Source of the DNA: DASRQK01 sp040392005
GTDB lineage: Bacteria > Bacteroidota > Bacteroidia > Sphingobacteriales > Sphingobacteriaceae
Assembly (NCBI GenBank): GCA_040392005.1
Contig: JBEBWT010000024.1
Coordinates: 1-28,381, forward strand
Length of the DNA stretch: 28,381 nucleotides
Direction of reading: 5' to 3'
Part shown: one piece after another, positions 21,330-28,381 of the stretch
Layout of the letters: every line of letters begins with the position of its first letter
Position numbering within the stretch: position 1 is the stretch's first letter
Program-made: the position numbers and the translations under genes
Notes under the pieces: generated by a model
The model's input: only the letters and a program-made list of their open reading frames with translations
What the model was told of the DNA's origin: nothing
The model's database searches: none

Positions 21330-21953
21330 ATGGCGAAAGCGAACCTGGTAAATCTTTCTGAAAAGGAATTGGTGTGTCTCTTGAATAAGGGCAACGAGGG
21401 GGCATTTATGGAGATTTATAACCGCTATAAGGATATTTTAGCTACCAATTTATTGCGCATCCTCAAAGACCCCGATTTGGCAGAGGAGGTCATGCAGGAA
21501 TTGTTTATGACCATCTGGGAAAAACGCCGGGATATGGATGCCGAGCAGTCCATTGGTGGATATTTGTTCCGTGCGGCCATGAACCGGAGTAAAAACGTGT
21601 TCCGGCAGATAGCGTATGACCAGCAGATGCGCAGGACCGTGTGGTCACGCATGCAACAGGATCAGGTGAGTAGCGCTCAGGACCTGCTGGAGGATAAGGA
21701 ACTCAGGCAATTTTTGGACAACCTGTTGGAAAGTCTGCCACCACAGCAACAAAAAGTATATAGATTGTGTAAATTGGAAGGATTGTCCTATAAAGAAGTG
21801 GGGCAGAAACTCTCTATTTCTGAAACCACCGTCAATACCCATATCCGCAATGCAAACCGCATCCTCCGGGGCGCAGCGGATAAACTATCCGATTCGGTCT
21901 CGGTTTCCCACCTTTTCATTGCCTTTCTACTCTCTTCGGATTCCCTTTTCTGA
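21330..21953 (+). CDS. ECF RNA polymerase sigma factor, FecI-like
   Basis: A 207-residue extracytoplasmic-function sigma factor. Region 2 (about 20-90): FMEIYNRYKDILATNLLRIL, DPDLAEEVMQELFMTIWEKR, and IGGYLFRAAMNRSKNVFRQ. Region 4 (about 130-185): LPPQQQKVYRLCKLEGLSYKE and VGQKLSISETTVNTHIRNAN, the -35-binding helix-turn-helix. A short hydrophobic tail (SVSHLFIAFLLSSDSLF) ends it, as is common in Bacteroidota members. A FecR-type anti-sigma gene and SusC/SusD follow, so it very probably controls that locus in response to substrate. Confidence 0.94.
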   Translation: MAKANLVNLSEKELVCLLNKGNEGAFMEIYNRYKDILATNLLRILKDPDLAEEVMQELFMTIWEKRRDMDAEQSIGGYLFRAAMNRSKNVFRQIAYDQQMRRTVWSRMQQDQVSSAQDLLEDKELRQFLDNLLESLPPQQQKVYRLCKLEGLSYKEVGQKLSISETTVNTHIRNANRILRGAADKLSDSVSVSHLFIAFLLSSDSLF

Positions 21954-21973
21954 TTTTTTTTGTTTTTCCCTAC

Positions 21974-22002
21974 TTGGTTTTTTCTTCCCATGTGTATTTA
22001 GG
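21974..22002 (+). promoter_or_regulatory. Weak promoter candidate before the FecR gene
   Basis: TTG (21974-21976), 18-base spacer, TATTTAGG (21995-22002). The -7 box is poor. It could be the site recognised by the locus's own ECF sigma factor, whose consensus I do not know, or chance. Confidence 0.25.
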
Positions 22003-22020
22003 GGTAGATAAGCCAAAATT

Positions 22021-23259
22021 ATGATGAATCAGGACCAAGAAATTCTGCGTCTGTTTGAGAAATATGTAGCGGGAAGCATTTCAAAAGATGAAATAGAGGA
22101 GATGCTGTCGCATTTTCGGGAATACGGTTTCCCGGAAGGGTTGGATCAGAAGCTGCTCGCAGAATTAAGAAAAACACCCGACAACAACGCCTCCGCAGCG
22201 GCGGGAGACAGTCCCTCCCGGCTGGCCGGTCAAATCACGGATCGGGTGGAGATACGTTTGCAGGAAGAAATCAATCGTCTGAAAACGAAAACAAAACCGA
22301 TCAAAAGATGGTTGCCCCGTGTCGCTGCTGCGAGTGCAGTACTTTTTGTGCTGGCCGGTGCTGCCTGGTGGTTTGTCAATTCTTCCGACTCTCTGGCTGA
22401 TCCGGAGCTGGCCGCTAACCAAGCACCACAGCACGTAGAAATCGTCCCGGCCGGAAACAGGGCGAGCCTGGTGCTTTCAGATGGCAGGGTCATTGCCCTG
22501 GATGAAACCCGGGATGGCATTGTGATCGACGGCCGGCAGATCACCTATGGGGATGGAAATTCCACGGTATTGGACCTGAGCGAGCAGGCCGCTGTTGAAG
22601 CCATTACGCTGACTACGCCCAGGGGTGGTACCTACCGGCTTACATTGCCGGACGGAACACAGGTATGGCTTAATGCAGCCTCTACTTTGACCTATCCTTC
22701 CCGCTTCCGCCCGGAAGAAAGGGTGGTGCATCTGGAGGGTGAAGCTTATTTCGCAGTCAAACAAATCGAAAAAGACAAAAAATTATTGCCTTTCAGGGTT
22801 GAAAGTTCGAAACAGACGATCGAAGTGCTGGGAACGGAATTTAATGTTTCTGCTTATGGGGATGAAACACAGACCCGTACTACCCTGATAAATGGCAAAG
22901 TCAGTATCCAAGCGGTGGGGGCAATGGAAAGTCTGATGCTCTCCCCCGGTGAACAGAGTCTGGTGGACCAGCAGGTCATGCGTAAAACGAAAGTCAATGT
23001 CAATGATTATATAGACTGGAAGAACGGAGAATTTGTATTCCGCAATGAAAACACCCATCAGGTCATGCAGCGGATTGGCAGGTGGTACGATCTGGATGTG
23101 AAGCAATTGGATCAGCGGATCATAAATGAACGGTTTTCCGGTACCATATCCCGTTACGGAAATCTGCAGACGGTCCTTGATATCATGTCCGAAGCTGCTG
23201 ACCTGAGCTTCGAAATCGAAAACCGCAGCGTTTCCGTATCCAAGAAAGTAAAAAAATAA
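22021..23259 (+). CDS. FecR-family anti-sigma factor
   Basis: A 412-residue single-pass inner-membrane protein. The cytoplasmic N-terminal part (1-98) would hold the sigma factor. A membrane segment lies at about 100-119 (VAAASAVLFVLAGAAWWFVN). The periplasmic FecR domain spans about 195-300 and includes LPDGTQVWLNAASTLTYPSR (about 210-229), HLEGEAYFAV and VLGTEFNVSAYGDE. The C-terminal DUF4974-type domain (about 335-410, FVFRNENTHQVMQRIGRWYD) is the part thought to contact the STN domain of the transporter. The ATG at 22021 is followed directly by a second ATG at 22024; either may be used. It lies 67 bases after the sigma gene and 15 bases before susC. Confidence 0.94.
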   Translation: MMNQDQEILRLFEKYVAGSISKDEIEEMLSHFREYGFPEGLDQKLLAELRKTPDNNASAAAGDSPSRLAGQITDRVEIRLQEEINRLKTKTKPIKRWLPRVAAASAVLFVLAGAAWWFVNSSDSLADPELAANQAPQHVEIVPAGNRASLVLSDGRVIALDETRDGIVIDGRQITYGDGNSTVLDLSEQAAVEAITLTTPRGGTYRLTLPDGTQVWLNAASTLTYPSRFRPEERVVHLEGEAYFAVKQIEKDKKLLPFRVESSKQTIEVLGTEFNVSAYGDETQTRTTLINGKVSIQAVGAMESLMLSPGEQSLVDQQVMRKTKVNVNDYIDWKNGEFVFRNENTHQVMQRIGRWYDLDVKQLDQRIINERFSGTISRYGNLQTVLDIMSEAADLSFEIENRSVSVSKKVKK

Positions 23260-23274
23260 ATCAATTATATCATT

Positions 23275-26200
23275 ATGAAAGAAAACCAAAAAGTCAGAAA
23301 AAGAGCGCTCATGCGCCTTTACTTAACGATCACTGTTTTTTCGTTCTTCATCATGCAGGTAGGTGCCTCCACATGGGCCCAATCGAGCCTGACCCTTCAC
23401 CGGTCGCAGGTCAGCCTCAAAGAGGTGTTTGAAGAGATAAAAAATCAGACAGCCTATACCGTATTCTATTCGGCGAACCGGGTCAATGATAAGCATATGG
23501 TCAAGGCGGATTTCGAAAATTCCGATATCCGTGAAGTCATGGAATATTGCCTGGAAGGACTGCCCCTGACCTATGTCATCAAGGAAAAGACCATTGTGAT
23601 CAAGGAAGAAGCTGTCAAAAACGTTTCCTCCAGGCAACAGGTAATCAAAGAAGAACAGGTACAGAATATTGTCCGCGGGCGGGTCACCACGGCAGATGGA
23701 TCACCGCTGATTGGTGCTTCGGTGACCGTCAAAGGCTCACGGGTCAGCATCATGACCCAGGAAGACGGTACCTACGCCATTGAAGCCCGACCGGATGATG
23801 TGCTGGTTGTCTCCTATGTGGGTTATGTGGTACGGGAAGAAAACGTGGCGCGGAGAAACTCCATCAATTTCATCCTCGAAGAAGAGATGAATACGGTGGA
23901 TGAGGTGGTGGTCGTGGCATTTGGAACGGCCAAAAGGAGCACCTATACCGGTTCGGCTGCCGTGGTGGGAGTGGAAAATTTCCAGAACCGGCCGATCACC
24001 GAAATTTCCCAGGCCCTGACCGGTACGACGCCGGGCCTTCAGGTAGGGGCCTCCAATGGTCAACCCGGTTCCGAGCCGACACTGCGCATTCGGGGTATCG
24101 GATCATTTAATGCAGGCAATACACCGCTGATCATTCTGGATGGCATGCCTTATGACAATGCGTTCAGCAGCATCAACCCGAACGATGTGGAGAGTGTCAC
24201 CGTACTGAAAGACGCTTCCTCGGCAGCACTTTACGGAGCCCGTGGTGCCAACGGTGTTTTACTCGTCACTACCAAAAAGGGCCGGTCCGGTAAAGCGAAG
24301 CTGGAGGCCAAGTACAATATGGGCCTGACTTCAAGGCAAAGTACCGACTACGAGCGCCTGAATGACCGGGATTACATGGAACTCTACTGGGAGACCTACC
24401 GCAATGGATTTATCGTCAATGGAGTCAGTGAGGCGGAGGCTAATAGCCGTGCCGGTTCGGCCCTGCTGGCCGGTCTGGGATACAATCCCTATCTGATGGA
24501 CGTGGACCAGCTTTTTGACAGTCAGGGCAAGCTGAATCCTTCGGCCGTCAATCACTGGGCAGAAGACACAGATTGGTACGGAGGGATTACCCGGACGGGG
24601 AAACGGCATGATGCCAGTATTGCGATCAGTGGTGGCAATGAAAGTACGGATTATTATACTTCACTGGGATACATGACTCAGGAAGGCTTTATTATCGGAT
24701 CCCAGTTTGACCGGATTTCGGCCAAATCAAATATAAATTCACAGGTCGCCCGCTGGTTGAAAATCGGAGCAAACCTGAATGTGTCCCAGTCCCAGTCAGA
24801 GGGAGAGCAGAATGAAACCAGTGGTGCTATTTCCAATCCATTCCGGGCTACCCGCTATGTGGGCAATGTATTCCCCATCCACCTCCACGATCCAAATACC
24901 GGTGCCTTTATCCTGGATGCGGACGGCAACAAAATCCCTGATTTTGGAAATGGCTGGACCTCAGAAGATGGCAATATCGTGATCGGTGGGCGGGATGCCT
25001 TCCCCAGCAGTAACCACCCATTCGAGGTGCATAATATCTATAACGGCTATATCCGTCAGACAATCAATCTGAAAGGATATGTCGATGCGAATCTGACCAG
25101 TGACCTCAAACTGACCGTCAATGGTGGTCTGGGATCCAATATGTACCGCAGTTGGAACGGTGGCTATGTGTATGAGCAAAAAGGCAACGCCGGTTCATCC
25201 TCAAGAAACATCTCACAGACCGGCACCTGGACATTCCAGCAGTTGCTGAATTACGAAAAGAACCTGGGCAAGCATTATATCAGCGCATTGGCCGGACATG
25301 AAAGTTACCAATATCAGTATCACTACATGTCCACTTCCATGAAGACCCAATCCATTTTTGGCAAAAACTTTGAATATGCCAATTTTACCGAGATCAATGC
25401 CCTGCCCAATTCCTATACCCACAATTACCGGGTCGAAGGATACCTTTCCAGGGTAAGCTATGATTATGACAATAAATATTTTGCATCTGCTTCCTACCGG
25501 AAAGATGGCTCGTCCCGTTTCTACAAGGATGTGCGCTGGGGTGATTTCTGGTCAGTAGGTGCCGGCTGGGCACTGGAGCGAGAACGTTTTATGGAGAATG
25601 TGGACTTTGTCAATATGCTGAAATTGCGTGCCTCCTATGGTGTGGTGGGTAATGACGATCTGTCCAGCTATTATCCGTGGAGAGCGACTTACGGGCCGCA
25701 TGACAACGGTGATCCGGGTTATGTGCAGGCCAGCCTGGGCAATATGGACCTGACCTGGGAGACTTCCAAAAACTTTGATGCGGCGACTGAATTCAGGCTT
25801 TTCAATAATAGATTGCAGGGTACGGTCGAGTATTTCCACCGGGTATCCAGCGACCTGCTGTTCAGTGTACCCAAACCCATTTCATCCGGTGTGGAGAATG
25901 TGGACGTCAATGCGGGCTCCATGTACAATAAAGGGGTAGAGGTGAGCCTGGACGGAGAGGTATTGCGCAGTGGTGATTTCCGCCTGCGGCTGAACGGTCA
26001 CGCGACCTATCTCAAAAACAGACTGGTGGACCTGCCACTGGATCCCTATCCTACCTCAGTTTACAAGATCGAGGAGGGGCATTCCCGCTACGACTTCTGG
26101 TTGAGGCAATGGTATGGTGTCAATCCGGAGACGGGTTATAATCTGTTCAAAGCAGATCAGGAACAATATCAATTTGGCCCCACCGAACTCATCGACATCG

Positions 26201-26760
26201 ATGGAGTGATGTACACCGAAAACGTTGAAAAGAGTCTGTATGATTATTCAGGTTCCGCCATACCGACCGTGAGCGGTGGTTTTGGTGCCAATGTGACCTG
26301 GAAGAATTTTGACCTGAAATTCAACTTTTATTATCAGTTGGGAGGTAAATTCTATGACAGTGATTACCGTTCCTTTATGACGGGATCACTGGTCTATTTT
26401 GCACAGCATAAAGATCTGTTGAACAGGTGGCAGCAACCCGGGGATATCACCGACGTGGCCCGTGTATCCAACGGTACCGACCGGGTCAATATTGAGGCTG
26501 CAAATTCCACCAAATGGTTGATTTCATCGAATATGCTGGAGCTGACCAATGTGAATCTATCTTACAATATACCAAAAAAATTCCTGAATTCCAAAAATAT
26601 TTCAGGAGCCATGATTTATTTCTCCGCGGACAATGTGTATTTATTGACCGAGAGAAAGGGGATGTATCCAAGAAGGAGCTTCTATTCGGGTTATATAGGC
26701 AACAGTGACGTCTATCCGCCTTCTTCGGTTATGTCTTTTGGTTTATCGTTCACGTTTTAA
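23275..26760 (+). CDS. SusC/RagA-family TonB-dependent outer-membrane transporter with STN domain
   Basis: An 1161-residue outer-membrane transporter. A signal peptide (to about residue 36, ending TWAQ) is followed by an STN (secretin/TonB N-terminal) domain at about 45-105 (VSLKEVFEEIKNQTAYTVFY), which links it to FecR signalling. A CarboxypepD-reg-like domain follows (about 135-205, VRGRVTTADGSPLIGASVTV). The TonB-box region lies at about 208-220 (EVVVVAFG), then the plug with ITEISQALTGTTPGLQVGAS, LRIRGIGSFNAGNTPLIILD and VLKDASSAALYGARGANGV. A 22-strand barrel fills the rest and ends in aromatic VMSFGLSFTF, as expected for BAM recognition. The substrate is not readable from this sequence. 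Confidence 0.96.
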   Translation: MKENQKVRKRALMRLYLTITVFSFFIMQVGASTWAQSSLTLHRSQVSLKEVFEEIKNQTAYTVFYSANRVNDKHMVKADFENSDIREVMEYCLEGLPLTYVIKEKTIVIKEEAVKNVSSRQQVIKEEQVQNIVRGRVTTADGSPLIGASVTVKGSRVSIMTQEDGTYAIEARPDDVLVVSYVGYVVREENVARRNSINFILEEEMNTVDEVVVVAFGTAKRSTYTGSAAVVGVENFQNRPITEISQALTGTTPGLQVGASNGQPGSEPTLRIRGIGSFNAGNTPLIILDGMPYDNAFSSINPNDVESVTVLKDASSAALYGARGANGVLLVTTKKGRSGKAKLEAKYNMGLTSRQSTDYERLNDRDYMELYWETYRNGFIVNGVSEAEANSRAGSALLAGLGYNPYLMDVDQLFDSQGKLNPSAVNHWAEDTDWYGGITRTGKRHDASIAISGGNESTDYYTSLGYMTQEGFIIGSQFDRISAKSNINSQVARWLKIGANLNVSQSQSEGEQNETSGAISNPFRATRYVGNVFPIHLHDPNTGAFILDADGNKIPDFGNGWTSEDGNIVIGGRDAFPSSNHPFEVHNIYNGYIRQTINLKGYVDANLTSDLKLTVNGGLGSNMYRSWNGGYVYEQKGNAGSSSRNISQTGTWTFQQLLNYEKNLGKHYISALAGHESYQYQYHYMSTSMKTQSIFGKNFEYANFTEINALPNSYTHNYRVEGYLSRVSYDYDNKYFASASYRKDGSSRFYKDVRWGDFWSVGAGWALERERFMENVDFVNMLKLRASYGVVGNDDLSSYYPWRATYGPHDNGDPGYVQASLGNMDLTWETSKNFDAATEFRLFNNRLQGTVEYFHRVSSDLLFSVPKPISSGVENVDVNAGSMYNKGVEVSLDGEVLRSGDFRLRLNGHATYLKNRLVDLPLDPYPTSVYKIEEGHSRYDFWLRQWYGVNPETGYNLFKADQEQYQFGPTELIDIDGVMYTENVEKSLYDYSGSAIPTVSGGFGANVTWKNFDLKFNFYYQLGGKFYDSDYRSFMTGSLVYFAQHKDLLNRWQQPGDITDVARVSNGTDRVNIEAANSTKWLISSNMLELTNVNLSYNIPKKFLNSKNISGAMIYFSADNVYLLTERKGMYPRRSFYSGYIGNSDVYPPSSVMSFGLSFTF

Positions 26761-26771
26761 TTTGCAGAACA

Positions 26772-28381
26772 ATGAAAAATAATAAAATCATCAAAAATAT
26801 ACTGGCGGGATGTGTAGCGGTGGTGACCCTGACTTTTGGCTCCTGCAGCAAAGAGTTCCTGGAAACCGAATCCACCAGTAATGTGGATCAATCAACCTTG
26901 TTCCATGACACACAATCCGCACAGATGGCGCTCAATGGTATCCATCGTATCATGTATGAAAAGGGAAATTTTGCTCCCAAAATGGGATATCAGTACTATA
27001 TGCTGTATATGGATTTCCTTGGGGAGGATCTGGTATATACCAAATCCAACGCACAGTTTATGACCGAGACGGACTGGACGCGCCACCGTCAGCCCACCAA
27101 CCAGTATCCGCGGCATATTTATGAGTTTTTGTATAAGATCATCGCGAACGCCAATATGGTGATCGAAAATATCGATGAGGCGGAAGGCTTGCAGGAAGAG
27201 CGGGACAATATCAAGGGACAGGCCTTGTTTTACCGTAGTTTTGCCCATTTTGCAGCCGTACAGCTCTATGGTCAGCGTTATGACCGCAATGGCAATAATA
27301 CCCAGGACGGCATTGTGCTGCGTCAGGAAACCTCCACCGATCCCAAAGCCCGCGCCACAGTAGAGGAAAGCTATGAAGCCATCAATAATGACATGGATGA
27401 AGCGATCCGTCTGCTGGCAGCGGCACCCAGGGACCGGCCGACCAAGATGCACATTGATGTACACGTTGCCCGTACGATCAAGGCCCGTATCCTGCTGACA
27501 CAAGGTAAATGGCTGGAAGCTGCGGCGATGGCCAAACAGGTAGTGGATCTTTCGGGTGCGCAGATGGACAACAGTGGGTACGCCTACAAACAGGGGCGTA
27601 TGGCGGATGCTTCCAATAAGGAATGGATCTGGGCCAAGATTGCCCAACCTGCTATTGAGACGGCCACGCTGTACAATTTTTACAGCTATATCTCCAATAC
27701 CAATATCTCGTATAACCGCAATACGCCCCGTGCCATCTACAACTTGTTGTACGAGCGTATCACACCAACGGATGTCCGCAAGCAACTTTGGGTGGAAAAT
27801 GTGGTTGGTCACGCCGGACTGGTCTTTCCTCCGGGAGGCAACCGCTATAAATGGATGAGCCAGAAATGGATCGTGGACCATCCGGACAATACTTCATCCT
27901 CTTATAACGGTGCGATCGTGACGGCGGATCTGGCTTTCATCCGTCTGCCGGAACTGTACCTGATCATGGCGGAAGGGTATGCCCGGGGCGACCGTGAAAC
28001 CGAAGCCCGCCAGGCCCTGTACGTGGTGGCCAAGGATCGGGATGCGGCCTATGAGCTGAGCACCAAAACCGGGGCTGATCTGATCGATGAGGTGATGTTC
28101 CAGCGCCGGGTGGAGCTTTGGGGCGAAGGATTCCGCTTCCTGGATCTGAAAAGACTGAACCTGCCACTGGATCGGGGACCAAAACCCCGTGCAGGCTATA
28201 ATCAGGGCGGCGCTGCCAATGGCTGGAGGTCCAATGCCAATCCTACCAATCTGGATCCCCTGGCTTCCAACTTCAATATGTACGAAGAGCAGCCGATCGG
28301 GGAACTGAGCCGCTATATTGCGGCAGGAGCAAAGGAATGGCAATTTGTGATTCCGGATCTGGAAATCCAGTACAATCCGCT
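26772..28381 (+). CDS. SusD/RagB-family surface lipoprotein, cut at window edge
   Basis: The gene begins at ATG 26772, 11 bases after susC, and stays open to the window end (536 full codons). The signal (MKNNKIIKNILAGCVAVVTL) leads to a lipobox FGSC, with Cys25 the likely lipid site, followed by SKEFLETEST. Family segments include ERDNIKGQALFYRSFAHFAA (about 140-160, a TPR-like helix of the SusD fold) and ELYLIMAEGYARGDRETEAR (near 395). The last visible residues, IPDLEIQYNP, correspond to the conserved IPxxEIxxNPxLxQN ending, so perhaps only about ten residues are missing. It caps the SusC barrel and captures the ligand at the cell surface. Confidence 0.95.
   Translation, partial: MKNNKIIKNILAGCVAVVTLTFGSCSKEFLETESTSNVDQSTLFHDTQSAQMALNGIHRIMYEKGNFAPKMGYQYYMLYMDFLGEDLVYTKSNAQFMTETDWTRHRQPTNQYPRHIYEFLYKIIANANMVIENIDEAEGLQEERDNIKGQALFYRSFAHFAAVQLYGQRYDRNGNNTQDGIVLRQETSTDPKARATVEESYEAINNDMDEAIRLLAAAPRDRPTKMHIDVHVARTIKARILLTQGKWLEAAAMAKQVVDLSGAQMDNSGYAYKQGRMADASNKEWIWAKIAQPAIETATLYNFYSYISNTNISYNRNTPRAIYNLLYERITPTDVRKQLWVENVVGHAGLVFPPGGNRYKWMSQKWIVDHPDNTSSSYNGAIVTADLAFIRLPELYLIMAEGYARGDRETEARQALYVVAKDRDAAYELSTKTGADLIDEVMFQRRVELWGEGFRFLDLKRLNLPLDRGPKPRAGYNQGGAANGWRSNANPTNLDPLASNFNMYEEQPIGELSRYIAAGAKEWQFVIPDLEIQYNP

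Noticed and set aside
21092..21361. Plus-strand ORF after tRNA-Ser overlapping the sigma gene start
   Set aside because: It covers the terminator and structured segment, has no family resemblance, and overlaps the sigma factor start.
26892..27881. 329-residue antisense ORF over susD
   Set aside because: It is a shadow; the plus-strand frame is a clear SusD lipoprotein.

Overview
The window is chromosomal DNA from a Bacteroidota bacterium. The evidence is a FecI/FecR/SusC/SusD locus, a type IX secretion plug protein, promoters of the TTG-N19/20-TAnnTTTG type, and few Shine-Dalgarno sequences. An oxygen-dependent coproporphyrinogen oxidase (HemF) suggests aerobic growth. I would guess a Sphingobacteriia-, Chitinophagia- or Saprospiria-like lineage, but there is no 16S in the window to decide.

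Layout. 1-177 is the 3' end of a PspC-domain protein. 226-876 (-) is an ankyrin-repeat protein. 1008-3374 (+) is a two-gene operon of a GMC oxidoreductase and a gluconate 2-dehydrogenase subunit 3-like Tat lipoprotein. It is followed by a hairpin-rich gap that may encode a small RNA. 3539-4546 (-) is fmt, divergent from a plus-strand housekeeping run at 4595-9761: LolC/E-type permease, HIT protein, DedA protein, ppa, CNNM/CBS/CorC protein, rsmE. 9767-10431 (-) is a compact cassette of a 67-aa protein and a minimal nucleotidyltransferase, resembling a toxin-antitoxin module. 10499-20372 is entirely minus strand and is probably read in the order gpsA, ggt, hemF, M16 peptidase 1 (active), M16 peptidase 2 (no zinc motif), T9SS plug, then an ABC-F ATPase with its own promoter. 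20608-21087 holds divergent tRNA-Arg(TCT) and tRNA-Ser(TGA) with terminators. 21330 to the end is an ECF sigma factor, a FecR anti-sigma factor, a TonB-dependent SusC transporter with an N-terminal STN signalling domain, and a SusD lipoprotein cut by the window edge just before its C-terminus.

How the genes work together. The right-hand locus is a cell-surface signalling and uptake system. Substrate bound by SusCD would be sensed through the STN domain and FecR, releasing the sigma factor. Its substrate cannot be read here, because any enzymes lie beyond the edge. The GMC pair forms a periplasmic FAD dehydrogenase. Most of the remainder is housekeeping.

The most unusual signal is a set of degenerate short tandem repeats with a period of a whole number of codons. 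Period 18 bp occurs inside fmt, rsmE and the ABC-F gene. Period about 21-23 bp occurs across gene ends at M16-1/M16-2, after M16-2, and more weakly after ggt and after the plug gene. Other points for follow-up are the possible small RNA at 3472-3540, the 67-aa/nucleotidyltransferase cassette, promoters lying almost on top of start codons or a tRNA 5' end, and a GC-rich structured segment after tRNA-Ser.
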